Source: Ruegeria sp. R14_0
GTDB lineage: Bacteria; Pseudomonadota; Alphaproteobacteria; Rhodobacterales; Rhodobacteraceae
Direction: 5' to 3'
NCBI RefSeq assembly: GCF_017743975.1
Contig: NZ_JAGHRC010000003.1
Span: 62,001-126,000 of the forward strand
DNA: 64,000 bases
How positions within the stretch are numbered: the first letter of the stretch is position 1; the number at the start of each line of letters is the position of its first letter. The position numbers and the translations under genes are program-made. Positions 16,736 to 25,386 of this stretch are shown piece by piece. The notes beneath the pieces are model-generated. The model saw only the letters and a list, made by a program, of their open reading frames with translations, did no database searches and was not told where the DNA came from.

Positions 16736-17392
16736 ATGGAATGGAAGATCACTGACGGGCTAACCGACTATACCGACGCCGTTGCCTTTATGGAGGCACG
16801 CGTGGCCGCGATTGCGGCTGGTGAAGCCGAGGAATGCGTCTGGCTGCTGGAGCACCCTCCGCTTTATACCGCCGGAACATCTGCACGGATCGAAGACCTG
16901 ACCGACCCCGATCGATTTCCGGTCTACGAGGCCAAGCGCGGGGGCGAGTACACCTATCACGGACCCGGTCAACGCGTTGCCTATGTGATGCTGGATCTCA
17001 ACAAGCGCGGCAAGGACGTGCGCAAGTTTGTCAAACAGCTTGAGGAGTGGGTGATCGCGGCCCTGGCCGAGTTCAACGTGCATGGCGAAATCCGCGAAGG
17101 TCGCGTGGGCGTGTGGGTCAAACGCAACGACAAGCCACTGACCGCGTCCGGCCAAACAGCCGAAGACAAAGTGGCCGCCATCGGCCTGCGCCTGCGCAAA
17201 TGGGTGAGTTTTCACGGCATCTCGATCAACGTGGAACCGGACCTCGAACACTTTTCGGGCATCGTCCCCTGCGGCATCACCGAACATGGGGTCACCTCGC
17301 TGGTCGACCTGGGTTTGCCGGTGACTCTGGCTGATGTGGACACCGCCTTACAAAAGACATTTTCGGAAGTGTTCGACCCGGTGAGCGCCTGA
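16736..17392 (+). CDS. lipB: Octanoyl-[acyl-carrier-protein]:protein N-octanoyltransferase
   Basis: A 218-residue LipB, which moves octanoyl groups from acyl-ACP to lipoyl domains, the first step of endogenous lipoate synthesis. Family signatures are [18 protein letters not shown] near residue 68, the lysine-bearing [17 protein letters not shown] near residues 144-160, and the cysteine in [14 protein letters not shown] near residue 177; Lys and Cys form the catalytic dyad. Length is normal. It is close behind the DsbA-family gene, possibly on the same transcript. The LipA partner is not in the window. Confidence 0.95.
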   Translation: MEWKITDGLTDYTDAVAFMEARVAAIAAGEAEECVWLLEHPPLYTAGTSARIEDLTDPDRFPVYEAKRGGEYTYHGPGQRVAYVMLDLNKRGKDVRKFVKQLEEWVIAALAEFNVHGEIREGRVGVWVKRNDKPLTASGQTAEDKVAAIGLRLRKWVSFHGISINVEPDLEHFSGIVPCGITEHGVTSLVDLGLPVTLADVDTALQKTFSEVFDPVSA

Positions 17393-17906
17393 AACCCACC
17401 GGACGAATCGCTCAACTACCACCGAAGCGTTAACAATCCCGACACGACGCAGCATTCTGTTTCCAGAGCGCACCAAAATTTCCCAACGACTACGGCAGAA
17501 CTGGGCAAAATTAAGGAAAAACTCACTCAAATAGATACACGGCGCTTGTTTGCGGTTAGTATGAATTCACCGTTCTTAGAGTGAGTGGTGTGTTAACCGG
17601 TGATCTTGGGAAAACCCATGTAATCGGAAAAAGTTTTTGTTAACGAGTCTGCCGTTCCGACCCCAAATCGGAGCGGCAATTCGTATCCAACTCTGCCCCC
17701 AGCCCAAATTGCGTGCGAAACCGAACGACTCGGCTAAGACGCTGCCCGGCCATTTCTGCGTCAGCATAGCTTGTACGGGTCACTGCCGGTCAGCTTACAC
17801 ATCGGGATGTTGGTCACCCGCATTCAATCGTGTCACTGCCTTGGTTCCCGCGCTCCGTCGGCTATTCGTAACCAGAGGCCTGACCCCTGTCTCTGACATC
17901 AATTTA
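17393..17906. other. 514-base gap between lipB and HIT gene
   Basis: No convincing gene is seen. The stretch between the convergent lipB and HIT genes is less GC-rich near 17480-17640. It contains an inverted repeat ACTCACTC (17521-17528) and GAGTGAGT (17579-17586), and a hairpin GCCGTTCCGA / TCGGAGCGGC (17651-17677, one G-U pair, 7-base loop). Short frames here match nothing I recognise. A small RNA is possible but unproven. Confidence 0.4.
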
Positions 17907-18326
17907 TCAGCCCATCGCGGCTTTGATCTTTTCAGCGTGTTCGGCGATCAGATCAAAGTCCCCCATCGTGCCCGGTGCTCGGACTGCGACACCGTCGTGG
18001 CGCGGCAGGACGTGGAAATGCAGGTGGAAAACCTCTTGCCCACCTGCCGCCTCGTTGAACTGCTGGATCGTGACCCCATCCGCGTCGAATGCAGCGACAA
18101 CGGCCTTGGCCATTTTCTGAACCGTCGCCATGACCGCCGCCAGTTGTTCGGGCGACGCGTCCAGAATATTGCGGCAGGGTGTTTTCGGGATTACCAAAAG
18201 ATGCCCATCAGCGCGTGGCATGATGTCCATGAACGCCAGCGTATCGTCATCTTCGAACACGCGCGTCGAGGGGATTTCGGCGCGCAGAATCTTGGCAAAG
18301 ATGTTTTCGGGATCATAGGCGGTCAT
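17907..18326 (-). CDS. HIT-family nucleotide-binding hydrolase
   Basis: A 139-residue HIT protein of the Hint branch (purine nucleotide phosphoramidase-like). The N-terminus NIFAKILRAEIPSTRVFEDD is the family start, GHLLVIPKTPCRNI leads into the core, and the histidine triad is in VFHLHFHVLPRHDG near residues 95-108. It hydrolyses nucleoside phosphoramidates or related adducts in vitro; physiological substrates are unclear. I chose the ATG at 18326 with GGAGAA upstream, since the longer frame from 18512 has no family resemblance. It is divergent from ctaD, and the FNR-type box between them could affect both. Confidence 0.93.
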   Translation of the reverse strand: MTAYDPENIFAKILRAEIPSTRVFEDDDTLAFMDIMPRADGHLLVIPKTPCRNILDASPEQLAAVMATVQKMAKAVVAAFDADGVTIQQFNEAAGGQEVFHLHFHVLPRHDGVAVRAPGTMGDFDLIAEHAEKIKAAMG

Positions 18327-18498
18327 ATCAGTTCTCCGATTGGAATGTTGCCGACAGTTCTGCGGTGCTGCCGGGCGCGGGTCAAGCAAGGAAGGCATGC
18401 TGTTGCCTACCCTCTTGAAATCCGACCCATCGTACCCAGATGAATGCCGGATTTGATCGGTTTTTCGCGCGTCACCCTCCTGCCCGCGACAATTATTC

Positions 18499-18512
18499 TT
18501 GATCCAGATCAA
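18499..18512. promoter_or_regulatory. Perfect FNR/CRP-type box upstream of ctaD
   Basis: TTGATCCAGATCAA is an exact TTGAT-N4-ATCAA palindrome, the consensus for FNR/FnrL/FixK regulators. Its centre is 111 bases before the ctaD ATG and 180 bases from the HIT start on the other strand. The regulator is not in the window. Sequence match is direct; control of ctaD is inference. Confidence 0.65.
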
Positions 18513-18616
18513 ACTCGATCATTGCAGGCGTCTCTTTCGCATTCTAAAACCAGCAGGAATCCCGCGCGCTGGAGAGGTCCGGCTGCGCGGTGCAGTTGCA
18601 ACAGGAGGCACCTATA

Positions 18617-20275
18617 ATGGCAGACGCAGCCATTCATGGTCACGACCATGAAGACCAGCGCAGTTTTTTCCAGCGCTGGTTCATGTCGACCAACCACAAG
18701 GATATCGGGATTCTCTACCTGATCTTCTCGGCTCTCGCCGGTCTGATCTCGGTTTTGATGACTGTTTATATGCGGCTTGAACTGATGCACCCCGGTGTTC
18801 AGTACATGTGCCTTGAAGGCTTCATGGCCGATCCTTGTACCCCCAACGGACATCTTTGGAACGTTATGATCACCTATCACGGTGTTCTAATGATGTTCTT
18901 CGTGGTCATCCCCGCCCTGTTCGGCGGATTTGGCAACTATTTCATGCCGTTGCAGATCGGCGCGCCGGATATGGCGTTCCCGCGCATGAACAACCTGTCC
19001 TTCTGGCTGTACGTCGCTGGTACGTCGCTGGGCGTGGCTTCGCTGTTATCTCCGGGCGGTAACGACCAACTTGGTTCAGGTGTGGGTTGGGTTCTGTACC
19101 CACCGCTGTCGACGACCGAGGGCGGCATGTCCATGGACCTTGCGATTTTCGCCGTGCACGTATCGGGCGCCTCCTCGATCCTCGGCGCGATCAACATGAT
19201 CACCACCTTCCTGAACATGCGTGCCCCGGGCATGACCCTGTTCAAGGTGCCGCTGTTCAGCTGGTCGATCTTCGTCACTTCGTGGCTGATTCTGCTGTCC
19301 CTGCCGGTTCTGGCGGGCGCGATCACCATGCTGCTGATGGACCGCAACTTTGGCTTCACCTTCTTTGACCCGGCCGGTGGCGGCGACCCGATCCTGTATC
19401 AGCACATCCTGTGGTTCTTCGGCCACCCGGAAGTGTACATCGTGATCCTGCCCGGCTTTGGTATCATCAGCCACGTCATCGCGACCTTCTCGCGCAAGCC
19501 TGTCTTCGGCTACCTGCCGATGGTCTGGGCGATCATCGCGATTGGTGTGTTGGGCTTTGTCGTATGGGCGCACCATATGTACACAGTTGGCATGTCACTG
19601 CGTCAGCAGGCGTACTTCATGCTGGCCACGATGGTCATTGCGGTTCCGACCGGCGTTAAGGTCTTTTCGTGGATCGCGACCATGTGGGGCGGTTCGATCG
19701 AGTTCAAGACACCGATGCTGTTCGCCTTCGGCTTCCTGTTCCTGTTCACCGTTGGCGGTGTGACCGGCGTTGTGCTGTCGCAGGCCGGTGTGGACCGCGC
19801 TTATCACGACACCTACTACGTCGTTGCGCACTTCCACTACGTGATGAGCTTGGGTGCAGTCTTTGCGATCTTTGCAGGGGTGTACTTCTACTTCTCGAAG
19901 ATGACGGGTCGTCAGTACTCGGAGTTCTGGGGCAAGGTGCACTTCTGGATGTTCTTCATCGGTGCTAACCTGACCTTCTTCCCGCAGCACTTCCTGGGCC
20001 GTCAGGGCATGCCGCGCCGCTATATCGACTATCCTGAAGCGTTCGCTCAGTGGAACTTCGTGTCGTCGATTGGTGCGTTCATCTCGTTCGCCTCGTTCAT
20101 GCTGTTCTTCGGCATCGTCATCTACGCCCTGTTGCGTGGTGCGAAAGAAACGCGTCCGAACCCGTGGAACGAATACGCGGACACGCTGGAATGGACCCTG
20201 CCCACCCCGCCGCCCGAGCACACGTTCGAGCAGCTGCCCAAGCAGGAAGACTGGGACAAGGGCCACGCGCACTGA
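18617..20275 (+). CDS. ctaD: Cytochrome c oxidase subunit I (aa3 type)
   Basis: A 552-residue inner-membrane protein, the catalytic subunit of the aa3 terminal oxidase, which reduces oxygen to water and pumps protons. It shows about 12 transmembrane helices. Key residues are [13 protein letters not shown] (CuB His and cross-linked Tyr), [10 protein letters not shown] (CuB His pair), and [11 protein letters not shown] (heme a3 and heme a ligands). The start at 18617 has AGGAGG; a frame from 18590 would put the RBS inside the protein. It stands alone, without ctaC/E/G, as is common in Rhodobacterales, and ends at a strong terminator. A perfect FNR-type box lies upstream. Confidence 0.97.
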   Translation: MADAAIHGHDHEDQRSFFQRWFMSTNHKDIGILYLIFSALAGLISVLMTVYMRLELMHPGVQYMCLEGFMADPCTPNGHLWNVMITYHGVLMMFFVVIPALFGGFGNYFMPLQIGAPDMAFPRMNNLSFWLYVAGTSLGVASLLSPGGNDQLGSGVGWVLYPPLSTTEGGMSMDLAIFAVHVSGASSILGAINMITTFLNMRAPGMTLFKVPLFSWSIFVTSWLILLSLPVLAGAITMLLMDRNFGFTFFDPAGGGDPILYQHILWFFGHPEVYIVILPGFGIISHVIATFSRKPVFGYLPMVWAIIAIGVLGFVVWAHHMYTVGMSLRQQAYFMLATMVIAVPTGVKVFSWIATMWGGSIEFKTPMLFAFGFLFLFTVGGVTGVVLSQAGVDRAYHDTYYVVAHFHYVMSLGAVFAIFAGVYFYFSKMTGRQYSEFWGKVHFWMFFIGANLTFFPQHFLGRQGMPRRYIDYPEAFAQWNFVSSIGAFISFASFMLFFGIVIYALLRGAKETRPNPWNEYADTLEWTLPTPPPEHTFEQLPKQEDWDKGHAH

Positions 20276-20295
20276 TCCCGTCGTAAACGAATTTC

Positions 20296-20323
20296 AAAGC
20301 CCCGCCATGTGCGGGGCTTTTTT
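20296..20323 (+). terminator. Intrinsic terminator of ctaD
   Basis: A 10-base perfect stem (AAAGCCCCGC / GCGGGGCTTT) with the 5-base loop CATGT runs into TTTTTT at 20318-20323, 20 bases after the ctaD stop. Confidence 0.93.
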
Positions 20324-20437
20324 GTAGGCATCAGCAACTTTTCGATTGTCCCAAATCAACCTTCAGGCAGGCGCATTCGAAAACCTGACCGTTTTAGGGT
20401 ATCATGCATCTGGAAACTCTGAGATCGGAGTGAACAG

Positions 20438-21037
20438 ATGCCTGAGATTGATTTTTGGTATTCCATCGGCAGCACTTACAGCTTCCTGACCATTATGCGC
20501 CTGGATGACTGGTGTGATGAGCATGACGCGACCGTGAATTGGCGGCCGTTTAACGTACGCACCGTGATGTCCGAGCAAAAGAACATCCCCTTCGCGGGTA
20601 AGCCGGTCAAATCCGCCTATATGTGGCGCGATATCGAGCGCCGTGCGGCCAAATACCACCTGCATGCCAAACTGCCCGCACCCTACCCGATCTCGGATCT
20701 TGCGCTCGCCAATCAGGTGGCCGTGTTGGGCATGACGGATGGCTGGGGCAAGTCGTTTACCCAAAACCTCTATCGCATCTGGTTCGAAGAAGGTATCGAA
20801 GCCGGCAACGAGAGCGCCGTCTCTGAGGCTTTGCACCGATGCCAGCAAGACCCGCGCCTGACACTTGCCCGCGCGCGTAGTCCGGACACGATCGCCTTGC
20901 TTGAGGCTGAAACCGAACAAGCAACGCGGCTGGGCGTATTCGGTGCGCCCAGCCTGGTTGTGCGCGGCGAGGTCTTCTGGGGTGACGACCGTTTGGACGA
21001 CGCGCTATCCTGGGCCAGGGTTGGCCACGTTACCTGA
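20438..21037 (+). CDS. 2-hydroxychromene-2-carboxylate isomerase-family (DsbA-like) protein
   Basis: A 199-residue thioredoxin-fold protein of the HCCA isomerase/kappa-GST branch. The start IDFWYSIGSTYSFLTIMRL places a Ser in the position of the redox Cys (SIGSTYS), as in HCCA isomerases, and the C-terminus TRLGVFGAPSLVVRGEVFWGDDRL is the typical GVFGAPS...FFGQDRL motif. Such proteins bind glutathione and isomerise aromatic intermediates, although most bacterial copies sit outside degradation clusters, as here. The ATG at 20438 follows ACAG with only a weak RBS. No aromatic pathway genes are nearby, so the substrate is open. Confidence 0.85.
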   Translation: MPEIDFWYSIGSTYSFLTIMRLDDWCDEHDATVNWRPFNVRTVMSEQKNIPFAGKPVKSAYMWRDIERRAAKYHLHAKLPAPYPISDLALANQVAVLGMTDGWGKSFTQNLYRIWFEEGIEAGNESAVSEALHRCQQDPRLTLARARSPDTIALLEAETEQATRLGVFGAPSLVVRGEVFWGDDRLDDALSWARVGHVT

Positions 21038-21081
21038 TTTTTCCTGTTAGACACCTGCACCTGTTGCGCTAATTTCGCCCC

Positions 21082-21576
21082 ATGCCTTATCGATGGAATC
21101 ACACCTCAAGTTCCGAGCAGGAGTTGCGCCTTTGGCCCCATAACTCACTGCCCCCACGCTGGGCCATGCGTGTGGTGTTTGCGGTGTTTCTGTTCGGCCT
21201 GATTCCACTGATGGCAGTGTTGGGCTCGGTTTTGCTGTGGGGGCTGCTGCCCTTCATGCTACTGACCGTTCTGGGGCTCTGGCTGGCGATCCAGTCGAAC
21301 TACAAGGCACGTAGTGTATTCGAAGTGCTGACCCTGACCGGCACACAGGCCCACCTTATTCAGCACCACCCAAGACACGGGCAGCAGGAATGGTCTTGCA
21401 ATCGCCATTGGGCGCGACCTGAAATGCATGAGCACGGTGGTCCCGTCCCTCACTACGTGACCCTGAACGGAGGTGGTCGGGAGGTCGAGATCGGAGCATT
21501 CCTATCCGAAGAAGAGCGGATTGCACTTTACGATGAGCTCACAAAAAAACTGCGCGAACCCGTCGCGCAGTTTTAA
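21082..21576 (+). CDS. DUF2244 membrane protein
   Basis: A 164-residue protein with two adjacent transmembrane helices (VVFAVFLFGLIPLMAVLGSV and LLPFMLLTVLGLWLAI, residues about 28-68) and a cytoplasmic C-terminal domain with conserved W-x-R-type positions (CNRHWARPEMHEHG). The architecture fits DUF2244, a family often found near cytochrome oxidase genes in alphaproteobacteria; ctaD lies 0.8 kb upstream. Function unknown. It is the last gene of a rightward stretch and is convergent with the GatB/YqeY gene. Its final ten codons also form a terminator hairpin. Confidence 0.82.
   Translation: MPYRWNHTSSSEQELRLWPHNSLPPRWAMRVVFAVFLFGLIPLMAVLGSVLLWGLLPFMLLTVLGLWLAIQSNYKARSVFEVLTLTGTQAHLIQHHPRHGQQEWSCNRHWARPEMHEHGGPVPHYVTLNGGGREVEIGAFLSEEERIALYDELTKKLREPVAQF
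21546..21574. terminator. Terminator hairpin inside the 3' end of the DUF2244 gene
   Basis: A perfect 12-base stem (AAAACTGCGCGA / TCGCGCAGTTTT) with loop ACCCG lies inside the last codons of the DUF2244 gene; its 3' arm reaches the first base of the stop codon. A-tract and T-tract flank it on both strands, so it can serve the convergent YqeY gene too. Confidence 0.8.
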
Positions 21577-21596
21577 GCATTAGTCAGTGAAATAGA

Positions 21597-22082
21597 TCAG
21601 CAGCCGCCGTTTGTAGCAGCGCAAAGCTGATCTTTGACCATCGGTCCAACTTTTCCGAAGTCCATCCGACCGGTGTAACGGGTTTTCAACTCACCCATTA
21701 CCTTGCCCATATCGCGGATCGATCCGGCGCCGGTGGCCGTGATCGCGATCTGAATGGCCTTGGACACCTCGTCCTCGTCCAGTTGCTTGGGCAGGAATTC
21801 CTCAATGACCTCGACCTCGCGCAGTTCGCGCTCGGCCAGATCAAGACGCCCACCCTCTTCATAGGCACGGGCACTCTCTTTGCGCTGCTTGGTCATTTTT
21901 CCAAGGATTTCAAGCACCTCGGCATCGCCGCAGCCCTTGGCCTCTTCGTTGTCCGACGCGCGCGAGGCGATGTCACGGTCCTTGATTGCAGCATTGATCA
22001 GACGCAGCGTCGACAAACGCTCGGCATCTTTGTCTTTCATTGCTTGCTTAAGGGCTGTGTTCACCCTTGATCGCATATCCAT
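21597..22082 (-). CDS. GatB/YqeY-family protein
   Basis: A 161-residue single-domain protein homologous to the C-terminal tRNA-binding domain of the GatB amidotransferase subunit. It has the family layout: an N-terminal DMRSRVNTALKQAMKDKD region, a central RERKESARAYEEGGR-like segment (here KQRKESARAYEEGGR), and the tail GMGKVMGELKTRYTGRMDF-like motif (DMGKVMGELKTRYTGRMDF). Function in free form is uncertain. ATG at 22082 or 22076 are both possible. It ends in Cys-rich GGC and is divergent from carA, 183 bases away. Confidence 0.88.
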   Translation of the reverse strand: MDMRSRVNTALKQAMKDKDAERLSTLRLINAAIKDRDIASRASDNEEAKGCGDAEVLEILGKMTKQRKESARAYEEGGRLDLAERELREVEVIEEFLPKQLDEDEVSKAIQIAITATGAGSIRDMGKVMGELKTRYTGRMDFGKVGPMVKDQLCAATNGGC

Positions 22083-22265
22083 ATGTTCTGTCCATCCCCA
22101 TGGCAAAGGAACCCCGACCATATCGAAACAAAAAGCGCGATACAACAGGGGCCGCATATGCCTAACCCATTGATTTATAACGATAGCCCAAAAATTGAAC
22201 ACACTTGACCCAGCGCGATAACCCCCTTAGGTATGCGCCGATTTACCCTGCAGGAGAGTCGCGCC

Positions 22266-23432
22266 ATGGCCCAGAACGCCCCGTCCAAGCCCACCGCATG
22301 TCTGGCATTGGCCGACGGTACATTGTTCTACGGGATCGGCTTCGGCGCGACCGGTCAGACCGTGGCCGAACTGTGCTTCAACACCGCGATGACCGGCTAT
22401 CAGGAAATCATGACGGACCCCTCGTACGCGGGCCAGATCGTGACCTTCACCTTCCCTCATATCGGCAATGTCGGCGTGAACCCCGAGGATGACGAGACGA
22501 GCGACCCGGTGGCCGCGGGGATGGTCGTCAAATGGGACCCGACCGAGCCATCAAACTGGCGCTCGGCCGAAGAGTTGAAGACATGGCTTGAGCGTCGCGG
22601 GCGAATCGCCATTGGCGGCGTCGACACCCGCCGCCTGACCCGCGCCATCCGTCAACAAGGCGCGCCGCACGTGGCCCTGGCCCATGACCCCGAAGGCAAT
22701 TTCGATATCGAGGCGCTGGTTGCGGCCGCCCGTGGTTTTGCCGGTCTGGAAGGCATGGATCTGGCCAAGGATGTCACCTGCGCCCAAAGTTATCGCTGGG
22801 ACGAGATGCGTTGGGCCTGGCCGGAAGGTTACAAGCGTCAGGAAGCTCCGGTGCACAAGGTTGTCGCCGTCGATTTCGGTGCAAAGCGCAACATCCTGCG
22901 TTGCCTCGCTTCGGCAGGCTGCGATGTTACGGTCCTGCCCGCAACGGCCACCGCTGCCGAAGTGTTGGCTCACAACCCCGATGGCGTGTTCCTGTCCAAT
23001 GGCCCCGGCGACCCGGCTGCCACAGGCGAATACGCCGTTCCGATGATCAAAGAGGTTCTGGACACCACCGACCTGCCCGTCTTTGGTATTTGCTTGGGAC
23101 ACCAAATGCTGGCGTTGGCCCTTGGTGGACAGACTGTCAAAATGAACCACGGCCACCACGGCGCGAACCACCCGGTCAAGGATCTTGAGACAGGCAAGGT
23201 TGAGATCACATCGATGAACCATGGCTTCGCGGTCGACGCTCAATCGTTGCCCGAGGGCGTGATGGAAACGCATCGCTCCTTGTTTGACGGCTCGAACTGC
23301 GGCATCCGCATGACGGATCGTCCAGTGTACTCGGTTCAATACCACCCCGAAGCCTCGCCCGGCCCGCAGGACAGCTTCTATCTGTTTGAACGCTTCGCAG
23401 ATGCCATGGCAGTTAAGAAAGCACAGGCTTAA
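22266..23432 (+). CDS. carA: Carbamoyl-phosphate synthase small subunit
   Basis: A 388-residue glutamine amidotransferase subunit that supplies ammonia to CarB for carbamoyl phosphate in pyrimidine and arginine synthesis. The N-terminal domain begins TACLALADGTLFYGIGFGA. The class I GATase half has the Cys nucleophile in VFGICLGHQMLALALGG and the His-Glu pair in YSVQYHPEASPGPQD. The ATG at 22266 follows AGGAGAG. CarB is not adjacent, so the genes are separated in this genome, as is common in Rhodobacterales. A strong terminator follows immediately. Confidence 0.97.
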   Translation: MAQNAPSKPTACLALADGTLFYGIGFGATGQTVAELCFNTAMTGYQEIMTDPSYAGQIVTFTFPHIGNVGVNPEDDETSDPVAAGMVVKWDPTEPSNWRSAEELKTWLERRGRIAIGGVDTRRLTRAIRQQGAPHVALAHDPEGNFDIEALVAAARGFAGLEGMDLAKDVTCAQSYRWDEMRWAWPEGYKRQEAPVHKVVAVDFGAKRNILRCLASAGCDVTVLPATATAAEVLAHNPDGVFLSNGPGDPAATGEYAVPMIKEVLDTTDLPVFGICLGHQMLALALGGQTVKMNHGHHGANHPVKDLETGKVEITSMNHGFAVDAQSLPEGVMETHRSLFDGSNCGIRMTDRPVYSVQYHPEASPGPQDSFYLFERFADAMAVKKAQA

Positions 23433-23477
23433 TCGCTGCATCGTTCAGTGTTAACCTACTGTTAACCCTAATTGAGC

Positions 23478-23514
23478 AACCCTGACGCCCGGGTTTCCGC
23501 GTCAGGGTTTCTTT
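23478..23514 (+). terminator. Intrinsic terminator of carA, abutting the next start codon
   Basis: An 11-base stem (AACCCTGACGC / GCGTCAGGGTT) with a 10-base loop is followed by TTTCTTT at 23508-23514. The ATG of the glycosyltransferase follows at once at 23515, so the AGGG in the 3' arm is the only possible ribosome site and is buried in the hairpin. Confidence 0.85.
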
Positions 23515-25383
23515 ATGGTTGAACATAACCTGCAGCATTTCGTGCGCGCCGCGCCGATTTCTGTCCGCGCGCGAAAACCCCTTGGGACTTGTCTGGTCGA
23601 CAAGGGGTACATAACCCCGGAACAGCTTGAAAAGGCCCTGCGTCTTCAGACCAGACAACAAGCACCGTTAGGCGAAATCCTTGTGGGCGAAGGGTGGATT
23701 GATCGCACCCAGGTGATCGACACACTGGCAGAGCAGACCAGCCTTCAACGCGCCGATTTGAATAGCATTCCGCCAGAACGCGCCCTGAGTAATCTCAAAC
23801 CAGTTGAGTTCTGGCTGAAACACAATGTCATCCCATGGCAGCGCATTGGCCCCATTTTGCTGATCGCAACCGCTCAACCGGACCGTTTCGAAGCAGTCCG
23901 CTCAGCCCTGTCCGAGACCGAATTTACCGTTACGCCGGTGCTGGCCGATCCTAGCCAGATTGATCAAGCTATTGCGCAGGCGTTTTCGGGAACACTGGCC
24001 AAGACGGCAGAGACACGGGTCGACCCGGATCAAAGTTGCCGATCCTGGACCCCTAAGGCACGCGTGGGGCCTGTCGTCGCCCTTTTGGGTCTGGTGAGTT
24101 TTTTCGCCGCTTTTCCGACCGCCGGGCTGACTATTCTTCTATTTGCAGCGGTTTTGTCCCTTCTCTTGTTCATGGCTTTACGCGTGGTCGGTCTGGTCTC
24201 ATACCTGACACGCGGAGATCCGGCCCCTCCTGCCTCTGCGCCTGTTCCACTGCGCCTGCCCCGTGTTTCGATACTGGTGCCCCTGTATAAAGAACGAGAG
24301 ATCGCCGGGGCGCTGATAAAGCGTTTGCAACGCCTGAGCTATCCGAAGGCCCTACTGGATGTCATTTTGGTGCTGGAAGAGGCGGACGCGGTCACACGCG
24401 CGACGTTGGAACAGGTGGCGTTACCCAGTTGGATGCGAACTGTCTCGGTGCCCGAGTTGAACGGGCTGACAACAAAACCTCGGGCGATGAACTACGCGCT
24501 GGATTTTTGCCGAGGTGACATTCTGGGCGTCTGGGATGCCGAAGACGCGCCACAACCTGATCAGATCGAACGCGTGGTCCAACATTTTGCACGGGTCGGT
24601 GAAGACGTTGTATGCCTTCAAGGTGTGCTCGACTACTACAACCCACGCACCAGCTGGCGGGCGCGTTGTTTCACCATTGAATACAACAGCTGGTTTCGGG
24701 TCGTCCTGCAGGGCATAGCGCGTATGGGCCTGGTCGTCCCATTGGGCGGCACAACGTTTTTCTTTCGCAGGGACAAGTTGCTGGAACTAGGTGGCTGGGA
24801 TGCCCACAACGTCACCGAGGACGCGGATCTGGGCGTGCGCCTCAGCCGCGCTGGGTATCGGACCGAGATGGTTGATACCACGACCTATGAAGAGGCGAAC
24901 TTTCGTGCCTGGCCATGGGTCAAACAACGTTCACGCTGGCTCAAAGGATTCATGGTGACCTATTTGGTGCACATGCGCGCACCTTTGCGCCTGTTACGGG
25001 ACCTCGGGCCAAAGCGATTTCTGGGTGTTCAGGCTTTTTTTCTTGGCACAATCGGACAGTTCCTTTTGGCCCCGGTCCTATGGCTGTTCTGGCTGGCGAC
25101 GCTGGACTTGCCCGGCCCGTTCGATCCGGTCTTACCCAACTGGGCTTTCTATGCGCTGATCGGTCTTTTTCTGGCGGCCGAGATCACCAATCTGGCCGTC
25201 GGGATGCTTGCCGTGTCAGCGCGCGAAAGACGGTTTCTGTTGCCGTTGGTGCCCACCATGCCATTGTATTTTCCACTGGGAGTGTTGGCGGCCTACAAAG
25301 CCCTCTGGGAACTGGCAAGCAACCCTTTCTACTGGGACAAGACACAGCATGGTCAGGCCTGCGAAGAGACGCATATCCAGTGA
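23515..25383 (+). CDS. Membrane GT2 with N-terminal MshEN domain (NfrB-like)
   Basis: A 622-residue synthase-type protein. Residues about 20-160 match the MshEN/GspE-N domain: PLGTCLVDKGYITPEQLEKA (22-41) and PLGEILVGEGWIDRTQVID (51-69) are the tandem motifs that bind c-di-GMP in MshE, here with P in place of the first R. A helix pair at about 184-231 anchors it. The GT2 domain (250-480) has WDAED (340-344), TEDADLG (434-440) and QRSRW (471-475), the D,D,D,QxxRW set of processive glycosyltransferases. Three further membrane segments follow (503-600). In E. coli NfrB the MshEN domain follows the GT2; here it precedes it. The start at 23515 touches the carA terminator. Confidence 0.85.
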   Translation: MVEHNLQHFVRAAPISVRARKPLGTCLVDKGYITPEQLEKALRLQTRQQAPLGEILVGEGWIDRTQVIDTLAEQTSLQRADLNSIPPERALSNLKPVEFWLKHNVIPWQRIGPILLIATAQPDRFEAVRSALSETEFTVTPVLADPSQIDQAIAQAFSGTLAKTAETRVDPDQSCRSWTPKARVGPVVALLGLVSFFAAFPTAGLTILLFAAVLSLLLFMALRVVGLVSYLTRGDPAPPASAPVPLRLPRVSILVPLYKEREIAGALIKRLQRLSYPKALLDVILVLEEADAVTRATLEQVALPSWMRTVSVPELNGLTTKPRAMNYALDFCRGDILGVWDAEDAPQPDQIERVVQHFARVGEDVVCLQGVLDYYNPRTSWRARCFTIEYNSWFRVVLQGIARMGLVVPLGGTTFFFRRDKLLELGGWDAHNVTEDADLGVRLSRAGYRTEMVDTTTYEEANFRAWPWVKQRSRWLKGFMVTYLVHMRAPLRLLRDLGPKRFLGVQAFFLGTIGQFLLAPVLWLFWLATLDLPGPFDPVLPNWAFYALIGLFLAAEITNLAVGMLAVSARERRFLLPLVPTMPLYFPLGVLAAYKALWELASNPFYWDKTQHGQACEETHIQ

Positions 25384-25386
25384 CGC

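Noticed and set aside
17637..18443. 268-residue forward frame across the HIT gene
   Set aside because: Overlaps the clear HIT protein on the other strand; no family match in the part outside it.
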